Source: Amoebophrya sp. AT5.2 (lineage: Eukaryota; Sar; Dinophyceae; Syndiniales; Amoebophryaceae). Taken from it: a DNA stretch of 64,000 bases. The notes under the pieces are model-generated. The model was not told the DNA's origin, searched no databases, and was given only the letters and a program-made list of their open reading frames with translations. A program made the position numbers and the translations under genes. Shown one piece after another: positions 1 to 11,301 of the stretch. The stretch spans positions 1 to 64,000 of the forward strand of contig RXOD01003797.1 of NCBI GenBank assembly GCA_005223375.1, in the 5' to 3' direction. Positions within the stretch are counted from its first letter, which is position 1; every line of letters begins with the position of its first letter.

Positions 1-412
1 CGGAGCGACCGGCTACGCAGGACCGGGCAACGGATCGACTGCCACTGCCTCTACAGCTACCTCTACCGCATCGGAAGACGCCAGCAATTCTACTGATGTT
101 TCTGCCCGCACGGCCGCGGAAGAGCAGACCGATGCGGCGTCGTCGTCTGATGGTGGAGCTGGAGGGTCTGGGTCCTCCTCCTCCTCCTCTGGTCTGATCA
201 TCGGGGTGCTGGTGGTGGTGGTGCTGCTCCTCGGTGGTGTGGCTGTGGCGTTCGCGACGGGCGCGATCGGCGGCGGTGGTGAGGCGGCCGCGGCAGAAGG
301 CCAGGAGGGCGAGGGAAGCTCGATGAGAAAGCGGCCGAAAGTGATGCAAGAAAGTACCAAGCACGACCCAGCGCAAGCAAACGACGACGATGATGAAGAA
401 GAAGAAGATTGA
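1..412 (+). CDS. C-terminal part of a single-pass membrane protein
   Basis: An open frame enters from the left edge (codons from position 2) and stops at the TGA at 410-412, so only about 136 C-terminal residues are visible. They are a Ser/Thr/Ala/Gly-rich stretch, like an extracellular mucin-like stalk, then a Gly/Ser run. One strongly hydrophobic segment follows (LIIGVLVVVVLLLGGVAVAF, about positions 194-253). The tail is short, with a basic patch (MRKRPKV) and an acidic end of Asp and Glu residues. This order suggests a type I single-pass protein with a cytoplasmic tail. No domain that would give a function lies inside the window. The family is not recognised. Confidence 0.7.
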   Translation, partial: GATGYAGPGNGSTATASTATSTASEDASNSTDVSARTAAEEQTDAASSSDGGAGGSGSSSSSSGLIIGVLVVVVLLLGGVAVAFATGAIGGGGEAAAAEGQEGEGSSMRKRPKVMQESTKHDPAQANDDDDEEEED

Positions 413-1255
413 TGAGAAAATGATCACCAATGAACGACGGCGCGCGAAGCGATTGACTCATTTACTGTGTATAGGGATATGTCTTGCCTCCCTGCTCTAC
501 TGCCCGATAGGTTAAGATTATACAAACTAGGGAAGGAGAACAACTTCTACTTTCTGCAAATGTGAAAGAATAAGTACCACGAACAATACTACGACGCTAT
601 ACGCGAGAACGAACAAGAGCCGCAGCGTGTAAGGACAAACTTGGCAGTGGCGGCCGCGTCCTCCCGTGTCTCGGTCGTGAGGACAACTATGTATACATTT
701 AGCAAACCAGATCTTCATCTACTTCAGTACTAGGCTTGTAGACCGGTCCCACTCCCATATTATGTATAGGGAAGATCAAAAATAATGGCTATCCAGCTGA
801 CACTCCGTCATCTTTCGCTCTCTATTTACGCCCCTAGTTCTTTCTCCCTAGCCCTCTAGTTCCTTTATTTATCTCTTCAAGGTAGATTTCAGAATTTACA
901 ACACTATGTAAACTTATTATGTATTGACTCACAATAGGAGTTCTCCCCTTGTTTGGCTACAGGTAGCGTAATCTGCTTGGCGGAGTAGAAGCGTTTCCTT
1001 TTTATCACTCGATACTGTTGTAATCCGAAAATGAAGTTCCCGCTCTGGTCTGCGTGGTGTATTATCAGCAAGGTGCTCGTCCCTTGCGAGTATTTATGCT
1101 TCAAGGCTCTGCGCGCCTGCACCAATGGTAATCTTTCTACAAGAGCGCAGCTTTAGATAGAAGTAGCAGTCTGTTTCGTCAGCAGTTATTGTCTGCACTA
1201 CTTAGCTACGTGTGCGTACTCGTACTCAATATATAAAGACTATAAGCCTAAGTTG
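413..1255. other. Intergenic, no gene seen
   Basis: This AT-richer stretch follows the stop of the left-edge gene. Short open frames exist on both strands but lack coding-like composition. It probably includes the 3' UTR of the upstream gene. No RNA gene or conserved site was recognised. Confidence 0.5.
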
Positions 1256-1260
1256 CTGAA

Positions 1261-1785
1261 ATACCTTCAGTAGGTGACCTTCTGAAGGTCTTCTGAAGGT
1301 CCGAAAAACGCGGAAAAAACCTTCAGTAGGTTCAAAAACACCACTCCGCGAAATTCTTCACTTTTTCTTGTCATAGCATCGGGATTCGCAATTTTTTTGA
1401 AATTGCGAAAACCTTCAGAAGGTCCAGACCTTCAGTAGGTCAAGTCTTAGACTTTCCATACCTTCAGAAGGTTTTGACATCCAAAAACCTTCAGAAGGTT
1501 CGAAATCAGATTCAACAGATCCCGGCCAATACCTTCTGAAGGTTTGTAAACCTTCAGAAGGTTTATCTTCTGAAGCCAAATGCATTTTTTGGCCTTCAGA
1601 AGATGCCGGCCTTCAGAAGGTCCACGCAATTTCATCAAAAACGACCTTCAGAAGACCAAGGCCTTCAGAAGGTTGTTCGTTTCTGAATCAGGGCGGACCT
1701 TCTGAAGATTTTCAATACCTTCTGAAGGTAGGCGCGTAACCTTCTGTAGGTGCATTCTTCTGAAGCCCCTACTGAAGGTTTTTCG
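1261..1785. repeat. Array of a 13-bp odd palindrome, ACCTTCWGAAGGT
   Basis: About 20 full or partial copies of ACCTTCAGAAGGT or its reverse complement ACCTTCTGAAGGT lie in roughly 520 bp. A variant is ACCTTCAGTAGGT. The motif is an inverted repeat of ACCTTC around a central A/T, so each copy reads the same on both strands apart from the centre. Spacing is irregular (about 4 to 60 bp) and the spacers are unrelated, so this is not a head-to-tail satellite. Single-strand copies could pair with one another. I saw no full copy elsewhere in the window. Open frames here only reflect the repeat. Confidence 0.85.
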
Positions 1786-1814
1786 CCTTTCTTCAACCCT
1801 TCGCCGCACCGATA

Positions 1815-2375
1815 GAGGGCCCCAACGGGGCCCGGGAGAGGTCTCAGGAGGGGTCCTGGGCAGGTGTACGGGGGAGGGGCGGGTCGGGAGAGGGCCCGGG
1901 CGGAGGGCTCTCGGGAAGGGTCCCGAAAGATGGTCAGGGAGATGATCAGGGAGGGGCCCCGGGGGATGGTCCGGGAGAGGGCCCGGGAGGGGTCCGGGAG
2001 ACAGGGGGCTCGGGAGAAGGCTTGGAAGAGTGCGGGGGCGGAGTCCGGGAGGGGTCCCGGGGGGTAGTCCGGGAGAAGGCTCGGGAGGGATCCGGGAGAG
2101 AGCTCGGGAGCGAGAGGGTCTGGGAGAGGGCTCCGGGAGAGGGCTCTGGGAGAGGCCTCGGGAGGGGTCCCGGAGAGGCACCGGGAGGGGTCTGGGAGAG
2201 GGTTCGGGAGGGGTCTGGGGGAGGCCTCGGGAAGGGTCCGCTAGAGGCCTCGGAGGGGCCCGGGTGAGGTCTTGGGAAGGGTCCGAGAGGGTCTGGGAGG
2301 GGGCTCGGGAAGGGTCTGCGAGAGGCCTCGGGGGGGTCCGGGAGAGGCCCCGGGAGAGGGCTCGGGAGAACTTTC
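1815..2375 (+). repeat. G-rich minisatellite, 10-12 bp degenerate unit
   Basis: The + strand is a degenerate tandem repeat of units such as GGGAGAGGGCTC, GGGAGGGGTCTG and GGAAGGGTCCG, about 10-12 bp each, over roughly 560 bp. Runs of three or more G recur every few bases while the C content is confined to short CCC or CTC breaks. The G-rich strand could form G-quadruplexes. The long frames through it translate to low-complexity Gly/Arg/Glu (+) or Pro/Ser (-) and are not taken as genes. It sits directly after the palindrome array. Confidence 0.85.
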
Positions 2376-2494
2376 GCTCCCCCGGTGCCCGTCAATGGAG
2401 TCTTCTTGGCCCTCGAGCTCGACGACGACTTACTTTGCACAATAACTGCCAGCCTTAGCTCTGTGGCACTTTAAGCGTAGAACTAAAGCCCTTC

Positions 2495-2515
2495 CGCCGC
2501 GCCGCAGGCGCGGCG
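2495..2515. repeat. Perfect GC hairpin, 9-bp stem
   Basis: CGCCGCGCC (2495-2503) and GGCGCGGCG (2507-2515) are exact reverse complements separated by the 3-nt loop GCA. No T-run follows, so there is no reason to call a terminator. Confidence 0.75.
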
Positions 2516-2527
2516 AGTGCTTGATAA

Positions 2528-2828
2528 TAAATATTTATCGGCGCTGAGTTACGAATGCTGGCCCCGCCAGATGGCCCGCACTTCGGTGCGTCACTTATGT
2601 GACGCACGTTTCTCCAGCGAAGGGCCACATGATGTGTCAGCGGCGGCGCGGAAACGAATGACACTCGTGTGCGGTGGCGAGTCGTGTAGCCTCTCCCTTT
2701 TAGTTCACACCGAGCACGAGGCCAAACACTACTTTATTTTATAGCGCTTGTCCCCATTCGACGGGTGCTGTATTATTTGGCAGGCGTTTGGAGTTTCTCT
2801 CTCTCTCTCTCTAGTAAATATTTATCGG
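2528..2828. repeat. Segment bounded by 14-bp direct repeats, with internal hairpin
   Basis: TAAATATTTATCGG occurs at 2528-2541 and again at 2815-2828. Inside, GTGCGTCAC (2586-2594) and GTGACGCAC (2599-2607) form a perfect 9-bp stem with a TTAT loop. A (CT)n run precedes the right copy at about 2797-2812. The arrangement could be a small non-autonomous element with flanking duplications or chance AT-rich repetition. There is no transposase frame. Confidence 0.4.
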
Positions 2829-4516
2829 ACTACTATATCTATAGTAGAATCATCAGCACCTTGACCCTTCACGCACGCAAAAACCGCTTGCATACGGCTG
2901 GTGCCCGGACGCATCTACCTGCTGCTGCTTCTTAAAAACATAAACAAAGCATCAGTATCAGTTCTTCTTGTAGTTATCGCTTGCATTGAGGCTCCCCGCC
3001 AACTACTGCTTTCTAGCTCAGCTAAGCTCTACCTCTACAGCCGGGTCGTGTTCCTGAGGTTGGAGCAGACCTGGCCCTCATGGATGACGCTTCTTTGTGC
3101 CCCTTTCGGGAGCCACAGCGCGGGAGCCTCGCGAGCCCTGGCCCTTATGGCCGGCAGCGGCACTCGCCGCCAAAAAAAAAAATGTGGCACCGCGCTGAAG
3201 ATTTTTGAAATCTACCACCGCGAAGTAGCTTCCTCGTTTACATGTACATCATTGGTATAAAAAATATTACATTATTGAAATGCAAATGCTCAACACATAT
3301 ATATTTTGAGCGCCAGCCAGCGCTTCTGTAGAGTCTACCGTTATTGTATTTACAGGACTAAATATTCATACGGTCGTAATGACAAAAAGATATAGTTGTG
3401 AACGATTTCGTCTTGGCAAGTTGCATCGATCACTGTCGCCACTCTCTCTCGTCTCGCTTGATGAATTACAGTAGGAACAAGTACTTTAGGTAATTGCCGT
3501 TTGTCTTTCGAGTTTCCCCAGGAGCGGACTCCTGCAAGAGGCACCCTCTGCACTATGAGCGACTTGGCCACGTCTGGGAAAGGCGCTTTCGATCAAGGAG
3601 AACGGCGATGCAAGAAAAAAAAAAAAGAAACTCCATCCATCTATTCTCCGGTGGTCCATGATGCACAGATTGATCGCCGACAGGTGATGAGGACACAACA
3701 CAAAGAAGGACACGGCCGTGGGCATACCTAGACCTACTAATCTATCAATGTACTTTTACTTTACTTTGTGCCGGAAATGATTATGCTCGTTGCCTCCACC
3801 AAGCAATGTGGTGCGTACAACCAAGCGATGCCTACTTCGCTGTTCCTCAGAGTCAGCCGCACGCAAACTCAAAGACTCGTCGTCTGCTTCGCCGCTCCAT
3901 CGACGTTGTGTTTGAAGGTGGTATGACGACTACTTACGTCGTGGAAGCAAGTGCAGCGTGCATCTGCATCTTGGCGAAGGTGGTTGTTCAAGTTGATGAT
4001 GCTGGTATTGATGACTTCTCTGTAAGTATCAGGATGCAGTTGAAATGTACTAGGTCTAGGACCGCGAAGCGAGGACCGCGATGATTTCGCGGTCAGTAAG
4101 GATGGACTACCATTTTCCTTTTCGTGCCTCCAGCTGAGCACTCGTTTCGCTTGGCTCGAAGAAGTACACCTCGGTTCGGTATCGTCCACTTGAGTGCGAA
4201 CTCGACAAGGGAGCGGGAATAGCTACCATGATCGATGAGTGAAAACGCGTCGGCGAAAGAGCCGCACACGACGAATAGGGAGAGGAACAGCTTTTCGTCG
4301 CCAAACAAAAATTGCGAAGCAATTTACTTCGACGCAAAAATTCCCCGATCATGGATCAAAGAAATGTGCGTACGTGTAGCCTCCACCGACGGCCGCCGAA
4401 GTTCTGACGCCAGCTCGTAACTTGTGTGCAGAAGCACTACGGTTGTAAACAGAATCACACATCATAACGTATGAAAGTCCTCTGCCTCTTCCAGAAGTTC
4501 CAAGAACAAGTACAAG
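2829..4516. other. Intergenic, no convincing gene
   Basis: Several 60-120 codon frames occur on both strands but none has a recognisable domain or a consistent coding signal. A + frame at 3080-3208 (42 codons) is polar and ends in a Lys-rich run; it could be a stray exon. The last part, up to the ATG at 4517, is presumably the 5' region of the FAD protein gene. Confidence 0.4.
4074..4094. repeat. Perfect hairpin, 8-bp stem
   Basis: GACCGCGA (4074-4081) and TCGCGGTC (4087-4094) pair exactly around the 5-nt loop TGATT. The left arm resembles GACCGCGA just upstream (from about 4060), so the arm itself is locally duplicated. Role unknown. Confidence 0.6.
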
Positions 4517-7500
4517 ATGAGTGTCTCACCTTCGTCGCGGACGTTTCACCAGACCGCCAGCCCGAGCGTCTTCAGCTTTTCAAAGCTCGACGCGGGAAGT
4601 CCCACGGGCACCGCTGTGGGAAATGGACCAGAAAATGCAAACCCAGACTCAGTTATGTCTCTCACCTCCACAGAAACGCTGCGCGTCCCGGGAGTACTGA
4701 AAGCCGTGCAGCGGCTCAAAGAACGCCAAGCACGGAACAACCGCCGCGACTTGGGGAAGGGAAGATCTAAGGTGAGTTCTTAACGTCAATAGCGAATTCA
4801 AATAGCCGCTTTGTACGTGTGTCTTTTGTTTCCTGGATTCCTTTGTCTGGGTGCGATGTTGCGGATGTATGTTCGTGTATCGACGGATTCTTTGAGCGTC
4901 AAATTTTTAGGGAATAAATCTCAAAACTACTTGAAGTTCTTGAACTTCAAATTTATCAATTCCACAGTCTGTCTCGCCCGCGAAGTCAAGATCCGGCCCG
5001 CCACCGTTTCACCAGACGACACAGATCCCCCACAATGGGAATGCGGGGCTGGGAACAGGGGGCACCAATCCGAATGACAGCACAGAAACAGATACGGACG
5101 TCGAACAGGAACACAACCGGATCGCCGCCGCTTTCGCGGAAAACGCGGAGGCCCGCAGGTTGGCGGGGGAGCGCGTCGCAGAGGCGCAGATTGGAGCAAA
5201 GAAGAAAGCGTACACCAAAATCGCGATCATCGGGGCGGGCCCCGTCGGCTTGTGGTTGGCGCTTCTGCTTTGCCGATCGTACTACCCAAAGGGGAAGGAG
5301 CACGTGCTGCAGAATCAAATCGCAGCGGGCTTTTTCGACGGGAAGAAGAAAAAACGATCAAAGTCGAGCGGAGATACTAACCTAGGCGGAAAGTCCCAGT
5401 CCGGCCCCGCGAAAGCGGATGAGGATGCAATTGCTTCGAAACAAAAAAATCCAGAGGACGAGCGCACAGTCGTCGAGGACTTGGAGAACCTGCTCCACAT
5501 AACGCCGAACACGATTCAACAGGGGACAGCGTCGCAGAGTTCATCTTCAACTTTTGACGCGTCGAGGATGAATAAAGTGATGCCGCCGTTGATGATTTCT
5601 AGCTCGCGTCCGCAGAGCCGCGCTGCGCCTGCCGCCCAACGCGCTTCCACTCCCGCAAAGCGCACGAAAACAGGAGCCAATGGCTCTGATGAAAACGAAG
5701 CTCACCTTCACACGCCTTCTCCGAGCAAAGGAACTACCGCATCTGAGCGCGGCGCCTCGTCTGCTAGTACCACCTCACCTGGCAAGACCAAGAGCAAAAT
5801 TAGTTTTGCTGACGCCGCCAAACTCGTTGTTACCAACAGCGACAACGAGCGGTCCGGCATGGGTCGTTCTCGCGGGTTCAGTGTTTCCGTTTCTCCCTCG
5901 AAATTCGCGGCCAAGACGTACGGGTCCAACCCGGAGTCGAACAGTCTCCTCAAAATCCACATCTACGAGAAGCGGCCGCTGAAGTCCCACGCAACCCGGA
6001 ATATTCTCCTCGCGCTCTCGACGCAGACGGAGAGTCTTCTCTACCGCAACATGAGCAAGGCGACACACGCCTGGTCGCCATGTGCACCCCTGGCTGACTT
6101 AGAGAAGTCCCTGCGACAGGAGCTGGAGAAGTTCTGGTGGCCGTGTGTGAAGTTCCACTGGGACAGTGCGGTGGATTTGGACGAAAAAGTCTTCAGTAAG
6201 CTGCAGACGAAGTGCGAGGAGAGCTGGTACGATCACAAGGTCGTGGAGAACGTGGGCAACCAGCTCCAGGTGGAAAAAGATGAAAATGAGTTCTTGATGT
6301 TCGACGACGATGCTGTCGAGAAGACGGCCGAACTGCTGGAACAAACGACCCTCCCTTCGTTCAGCAGCGCGAAGGCGAAGCTTCTTGCGAACGGCGCACG
6401 CAATCCGGCCTTCGGAGCTGGTCGTGCAGGATGTGGTAGCACTGGAAGTGCCGCGCTGAATGCGCTTCGCGCGAATAACTCTGCGTCTCTCGTCGACAGT
6501 GATGCTGAAAGCATCAGCCGCGGGTTTGAGATTGACGGAAACACCTTCGATGCCGCGTTCATCTGCAGTGGGAAAAGCGCGGTATCGCACCTCCACAAAA
6601 AGATGAACATCACCAAGGCAACGATTCTATCCTACCGAAAGAAGGGAGCGGTCGTCCCGAAGGAGTTGAAAGAAAAACTGAAGGCGGAACAGGCCGCGGC
6701 GGCAGGGGGGGCAGAGGGGGTTGAAAAGCAAGAGCAGTCCTCAATTTCGGAGTTTCGATCCATCCAGGACCGGAAGTACAACAATCCGCTACTGCGGAGC
6801 GAAAACATCATCATCCGCGAGCTCGGAACGTACGGGTGGGTATGGCTGCTGCGGTACGAGAAGCCGATCGTGAAGAGGAGAATGCCGGCTGCCGGGAAGG
6901 CGAAAGATAGCAAGCAGGCAGACGCAGGGGGTGGCGGAGGAAACAGCCCAACGAATGGGAGTAGAAAGGCGAACAAGGCCAGCGGCGGCCAGAAGAGCGG
7001 TCTCGTTGACGCAGACGCTATGTGCGACGAGCAACAACATCAGGCCACTAAAAGGCCGACGAAAGCAGAGCAAGAGGAGCAGGAAAATGAAGACCCGGAT
7101 GGCGATCAAGAGAAACAAGAAGATGCTTCCGCTGCGTCGGCGATCGACGAGTTGAAGGAGCATCTGGAAGCTACTGCGCAGCCTACCCCAGTGAAGCAGT
7201 TTTCAACGTTCGCGGAGATGACCTCGAATGTCGACAATCTCGACGACCCCGACACCCTATTCGCGGCGCTCGAGGGTAGCATCGATTACGAGAAGGCTTT
7301 CGGCATCTCAGTGAACGTCACGGAAGCAAATCACTGGGGCTTGCGACTGGCCCCGAGACGAGATCGCGATGTGTCGCCCAATCGCATGCAGGCCGCGCCT
7401 AGCCCCAAACGAGGAACGGCAGGGGGTGGCGGGATGGGTGGAGAACAATCACAAAGAAAGAATTCACCTTCGCCTAGTGCGAAGAGTGGGTCGCCGTCGC

Positions 7501-10040
7501 CGAAGCGAAGCGGGAGTGTGTCGCCACCAGGTGGTGCGCGGGGCAGAGGCGGCGGGGCCGGAGTTGTGCAGGGCATGATCGGAGGCGCATCAAGCGTTCT
7601 CAACAGCGGCGTCCTGCCGGACGTCGTGGTGGCGCTGCCTCGTGGTGGTCGAGCGAAAGCGAAGGAAGAATCTGATACCGAGCAAAAAAACGACACCGTC
7701 ATTTGCTTCGCCGGGGACGCTTTGTGCGGAAAGCCTTTTTACCTGGGAACGACGCTGCAGTTTCACCTGCACGACATGAATTTTCTGGTTTCCAACGTGA
7801 ACTGGACGAAGGGGTCCGCTTTGTCGGCAAAAGACTTTCGTGCCTATGAGTCCCGCATGCGTGACACAATCCAGGGGTTCCTCACGCAGAAGAACAACAG
7901 CATCGCCAAGCCGGTCGGCGGCGGTGGCAGCAGCCCGTCCGGGAAAGCGAAGAATGCAGATGGCACGCCTGCGAAGACGCCACGGGCCGGAGCAGTGGCT
8001 GCGAGCGGTGCAAAGACAGCAACCGCAGGGTCGTCCTCGTCCACCGCGAATGCGTCCTTGACCTCCACAGCAGGGGCGTCATCACCTCCGCAGCATCAAC
8101 GGATTGCGGGCTCTTCCGCAACGTCCTCGTCTTCGGCTTCAGGAGGAGCCAGCGAACAGGACGGGCGGAAAGAGCGGGAGTCCACACCGGGTGTGGTCAG
8201 CATCCCGAAGGTTTCCATGCTCGCTGTTGGCGCGGATGGAAAGGTCACCGAAGAAAGTTGTGCTGCTGAAGAAGAATGTGCTGAAGAGACCACAAGTTGT
8301 CTTATTGCCCCGCCTGCGTCGCCGGAAGCAGCTGGTGCATCCGCGCGCGCGTCACTGCAGCTTGTGAACAAAACGAACGTTTCAGGAATATCAAATTCAT
8401 CTGCTCCTCCTGCCCAGCAACAAGGCCGAGGCCAGCACGCATCTGGCGGCAATCGTCCTGGAACAGGCGGAGGTGGAGATAACGACGTAGACTCAGTGCC
8501 TGACGCTGCAGAGTGGAGTGGCGGGGAGAATGGAGACGTCGGCAGCTCCTGCGGCAGCGGAGCTCATAGTTTTATTACAGCCAGTGGTGCTGTCGCTGGG
8601 CTGCAGGGGGCACTAGCTGGTAGTAGAGGCGCAGGCGGCAAGACAAAGATCGATCTGGTATCTTCGTTGAGCGGGACGACAACCGTGGGCGAAGCGACGG
8701 ACGAACACTCGTGTACTAGTAGTAGCTCAGCATCGTTGTCTTCCTCTTCCTCAAGAGCAGACCCAGGTCGAGGAGCTGCTGCGCGACGATCTGGTAGTAG
8801 TTCTAATTTGGAACAATCGGCGAGGACCACTACAATCGGGCATCCACAACCGACGGCTGCCCTTGGTAACGGGAGCAGCGGATCAGTATCCACACCTGGA
8901 AGCAGTGCGGGAACTGGCAACAAGGCTAGATCGCTTTCCTCGATATCTGTCGTAGATCCAGCTGCGATGGGATCGGGAGAGACGTCGTCCTCTTCTGCTT
9001 CATCGAGTTCTGAGGCGGCGCAAGCGGATGCGCATTCGCCGCCTGCGCTCGGCTACGCCGGCGCGCATCCCGCGCGGCCTGTCACCGCCAAAGAGGTGCT
9101 CGATCAGATTATCGAAGCGCGGAACACGAAACACGTCCCCGCAAAGTGGATCGGTTCTTACTCCTCGTCCAGTAGTGCCGCTTCCGCAAGCACCACCGCG
9201 TCGTCATCATCCGCGTCGTCATCAAGGATACGCACCGGAGCCGGAGGCGGCAGCAGTCCCTCGGGCGTTACCGGAACAGCTGGGTTGACGGGTCAAGGTC
9301 ATCCCAGTACTCCTATGGCCAAGGCGCGCGCTCGGGTGTCCTCGATTTTTGCAGCTGCAGGCGGCGGCGGCGCGTCTCCCTCGGCAGGACGGAGCAATCA
9401 AAGCGCGACGAGTGTGCCGGGGGACTACGTCGACGACGACCGCCGGGAGGTGATGAACCGACGGGCCTTGGCAACTGGAACCACCAGCCGCGGATGGCTA
9501 GGAACTGTGGCCGTCGTTGTTAACGATCGCTGCGAACACCCAACCCAGCTCATGGAGGAGTACGAGCGACAAAAAGAAAAATCCGACTTCTCTAACTCGA
9601 TTACGCGCGGCCGCCCCTCGCCGGGCGTTTTCGCGAGCAACAGAGCGGCTTTCGGTAGCGGTACCAGTGCCTTTGCCGACGCCTTCAATCTCAACGGAGC
9701 CGCGAGGTCGCCGTTGGGAGGCGCCGACGCAGAAGGGGGTGCGGTCATATCTGGGAGTGGATCTACAGCTACAACTACCGGGACAGCGGCTGGCGCGAGG
9801 GGCTCGGTAATCAGTCGACATGGCCTCAAGATGGGAATGAGCGGCGATCTGATGAAGGACTTGTTGCTGCCGACCAGCAGGGAGGCAGGAGGGGTTGCGG
9901 GGGGGAGCGGGAGTCCGGGAAAAAACCGAATACGTGCGCTCTCCGACCTCACGGCGACAGAAACGAGGCAGCTCGCAGACGACGACCCGATCCATAGGCG
10001 AAACGAAGACTTCCTCAGCCAGTTTTTCGTGAAGCGGTGA
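4517..10040 (+). CDS. FAD-dependent monooxygenase-like protein with large disordered insertions
   Basis: There are two exons, 4517-4771 and 4968-10040, joined in phase 0 (AAG|GTGAGT to TTCCACAG), giving 1,775 residues. The ATG at 4517 has the context ACAAGATG. After a polar N-terminus comes a classic dinucleotide-binding strand and loop, KIAIIGAGPVGLWLALLL, with GxGxxG starting at about residue 174. The second-strand acid appears only some 240 residues later, in IHIYEKRP followed by RNILLAL, because a Ser/Thr/Lys-rich insertion splits the Rossmann fold. A late FAD-binding motif is seen near residue 1002 (FAGDALCGKPFYLGTTLQ). The motif order resembles aromatic-hydroxylase or MICAL-type flavin monooxygenases, but the substrate is unknown. 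The remainder, especially the C-terminal 700 residues, is Ser/Gly/Ala-rich and probably disordered. Confidence 0.7.
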
Positions 10041-11301
10041 AGTAACGGTTTTGCGAAGTATAATCTGTCATGTTCGCAGTTGCACCAGGATGCCCTTCTT
10101 GGTTGAGCTGAATTTTGCAATAATTACCCAGCATGCATTGTGTTTGTAGCTGTTTCTTCTTTCTACTTTTGCGTCGAAAGAATGTGTACCCACTGACTTA
10201 CGTAGATGTCGATGTACTTCTTGTTCTTGTTCTTCCTCCTAGTAGAGGTTCTTTGTCATGTTTTGCTTTTGTGGCATGATCCTTTTGCAACTTCTTCAAC
10301 AGTATACGTAACTTAGTTTCTCGTGGAATAAACCACGGATCGATGGACGTCCCCGTAATTTCCGCATTTACAACTGGCTGCATTTGATTTACCGAACGTG
10401 TCAGCTCTCTACTGCCAATGTGTCTGATAGGTGTGTGCTTTACTTCAAGCGTCGACCGAGAGTTTCCAAGAAACCGCGACACAAGCATTGACGTGGTGAC
10501 TGTTGAAGTCGGCTATTGGTAGATGAAAGCGAACGAGAGCGGCCTGCAGCCGCATGCGGCAGCCCAGCTGCCTCGCCGCTATTATAGCGCTGGTAGTCTA
10601 GTAGATCTAGTAGCAACAGCCGCGTTGCACTTGCAGTTGCTGTTCCTCTTTCTGCTGTGGTCAAAGCAAAAGATCACAATTACAGTGTGCACCAACATCA
10701 GGTCATGGTCAACTCGTCCTGATATCCCACCCCGTCTCATGCTTTGACGCAGACGTAGTCGACGATCACTCGTGATACGCACGGATCGGGATCACTAGCT
10801 TCAAGACCACGACGTATGGCTTTTTTAATTGTGTTTGTTCACGCGTGCTGGTCGCCGTAGAGTACGTCGTAGACGAGGTGCTTCGTTTTTTCACCGGCGG
10901 AGAACATCAACGACAAGAATCAATAGAATCAGTACAACACGTCACCAGCATGGAGCTTAACGACTAAGAACATTCACGGAATAAATCAGGATCAGCTACT
11001 TTAGCCTCCCCGGTCGTCATTGTTTGAGCGCCATCGCATCTTCGGTAGCGCCCCCCTGTGCAGCTGCAGGAGGAGCTGGTTGAAACGGCGGGCCGAGTAG
11101 GTGGATGACGATGAGCATATACTTTCCAACTAACCGATAAACGTAGCACGCCGACACGGACGACGTTCAGGCACAAGCTCAATCTATGAAGACGCCAACA
11201 TGTTGTCGTGCATGTCACGTGTAGTCTGGTTGTGTGCTGGTTTCATTTTCAACAAGAAAGTGTAGAAGGAGGAAGAGAGAACCACACTGCACCGCAACAA
11301 A
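10041..11301. other. Intergenic, no convincing gene
   Basis: This 1.26-kb gap holds the 3' region of the FAD protein gene and the 5' region of the NYN gene. A minus-strand frame of 96 codons (10198-10488) has fairly balanced composition but no recognised domain, no clear partner exon and the opposite orientation to every gene here. I do not call it. Confidence 0.4.

Noticed and set aside
1648..2440. Long minus-strand and plus-strand frames through the repeat arrays
   Set aside because: They translate to monotonous Pro/Ser or Gly/Arg/Glu imposed by the G-rich minisatellite and the palindrome array, in several frames at once.
3080..3208. 42-codon + frame with a Lys-rich end
   Set aside because: Too short, no domain, and it spans an A-run; no supporting splice structure.
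9425..10120. 231-codon minus-strand frame
   Set aside because: It is antisense to the low-complexity C-terminus of the FAD protein gene, where GC-rich codons leave the opposite strand open.
10198..10488. 96-codon minus-strand frame
   Set aside because: Reasonable composition but opposite in orientation to all genes, with no domain and no convincing partner exon.
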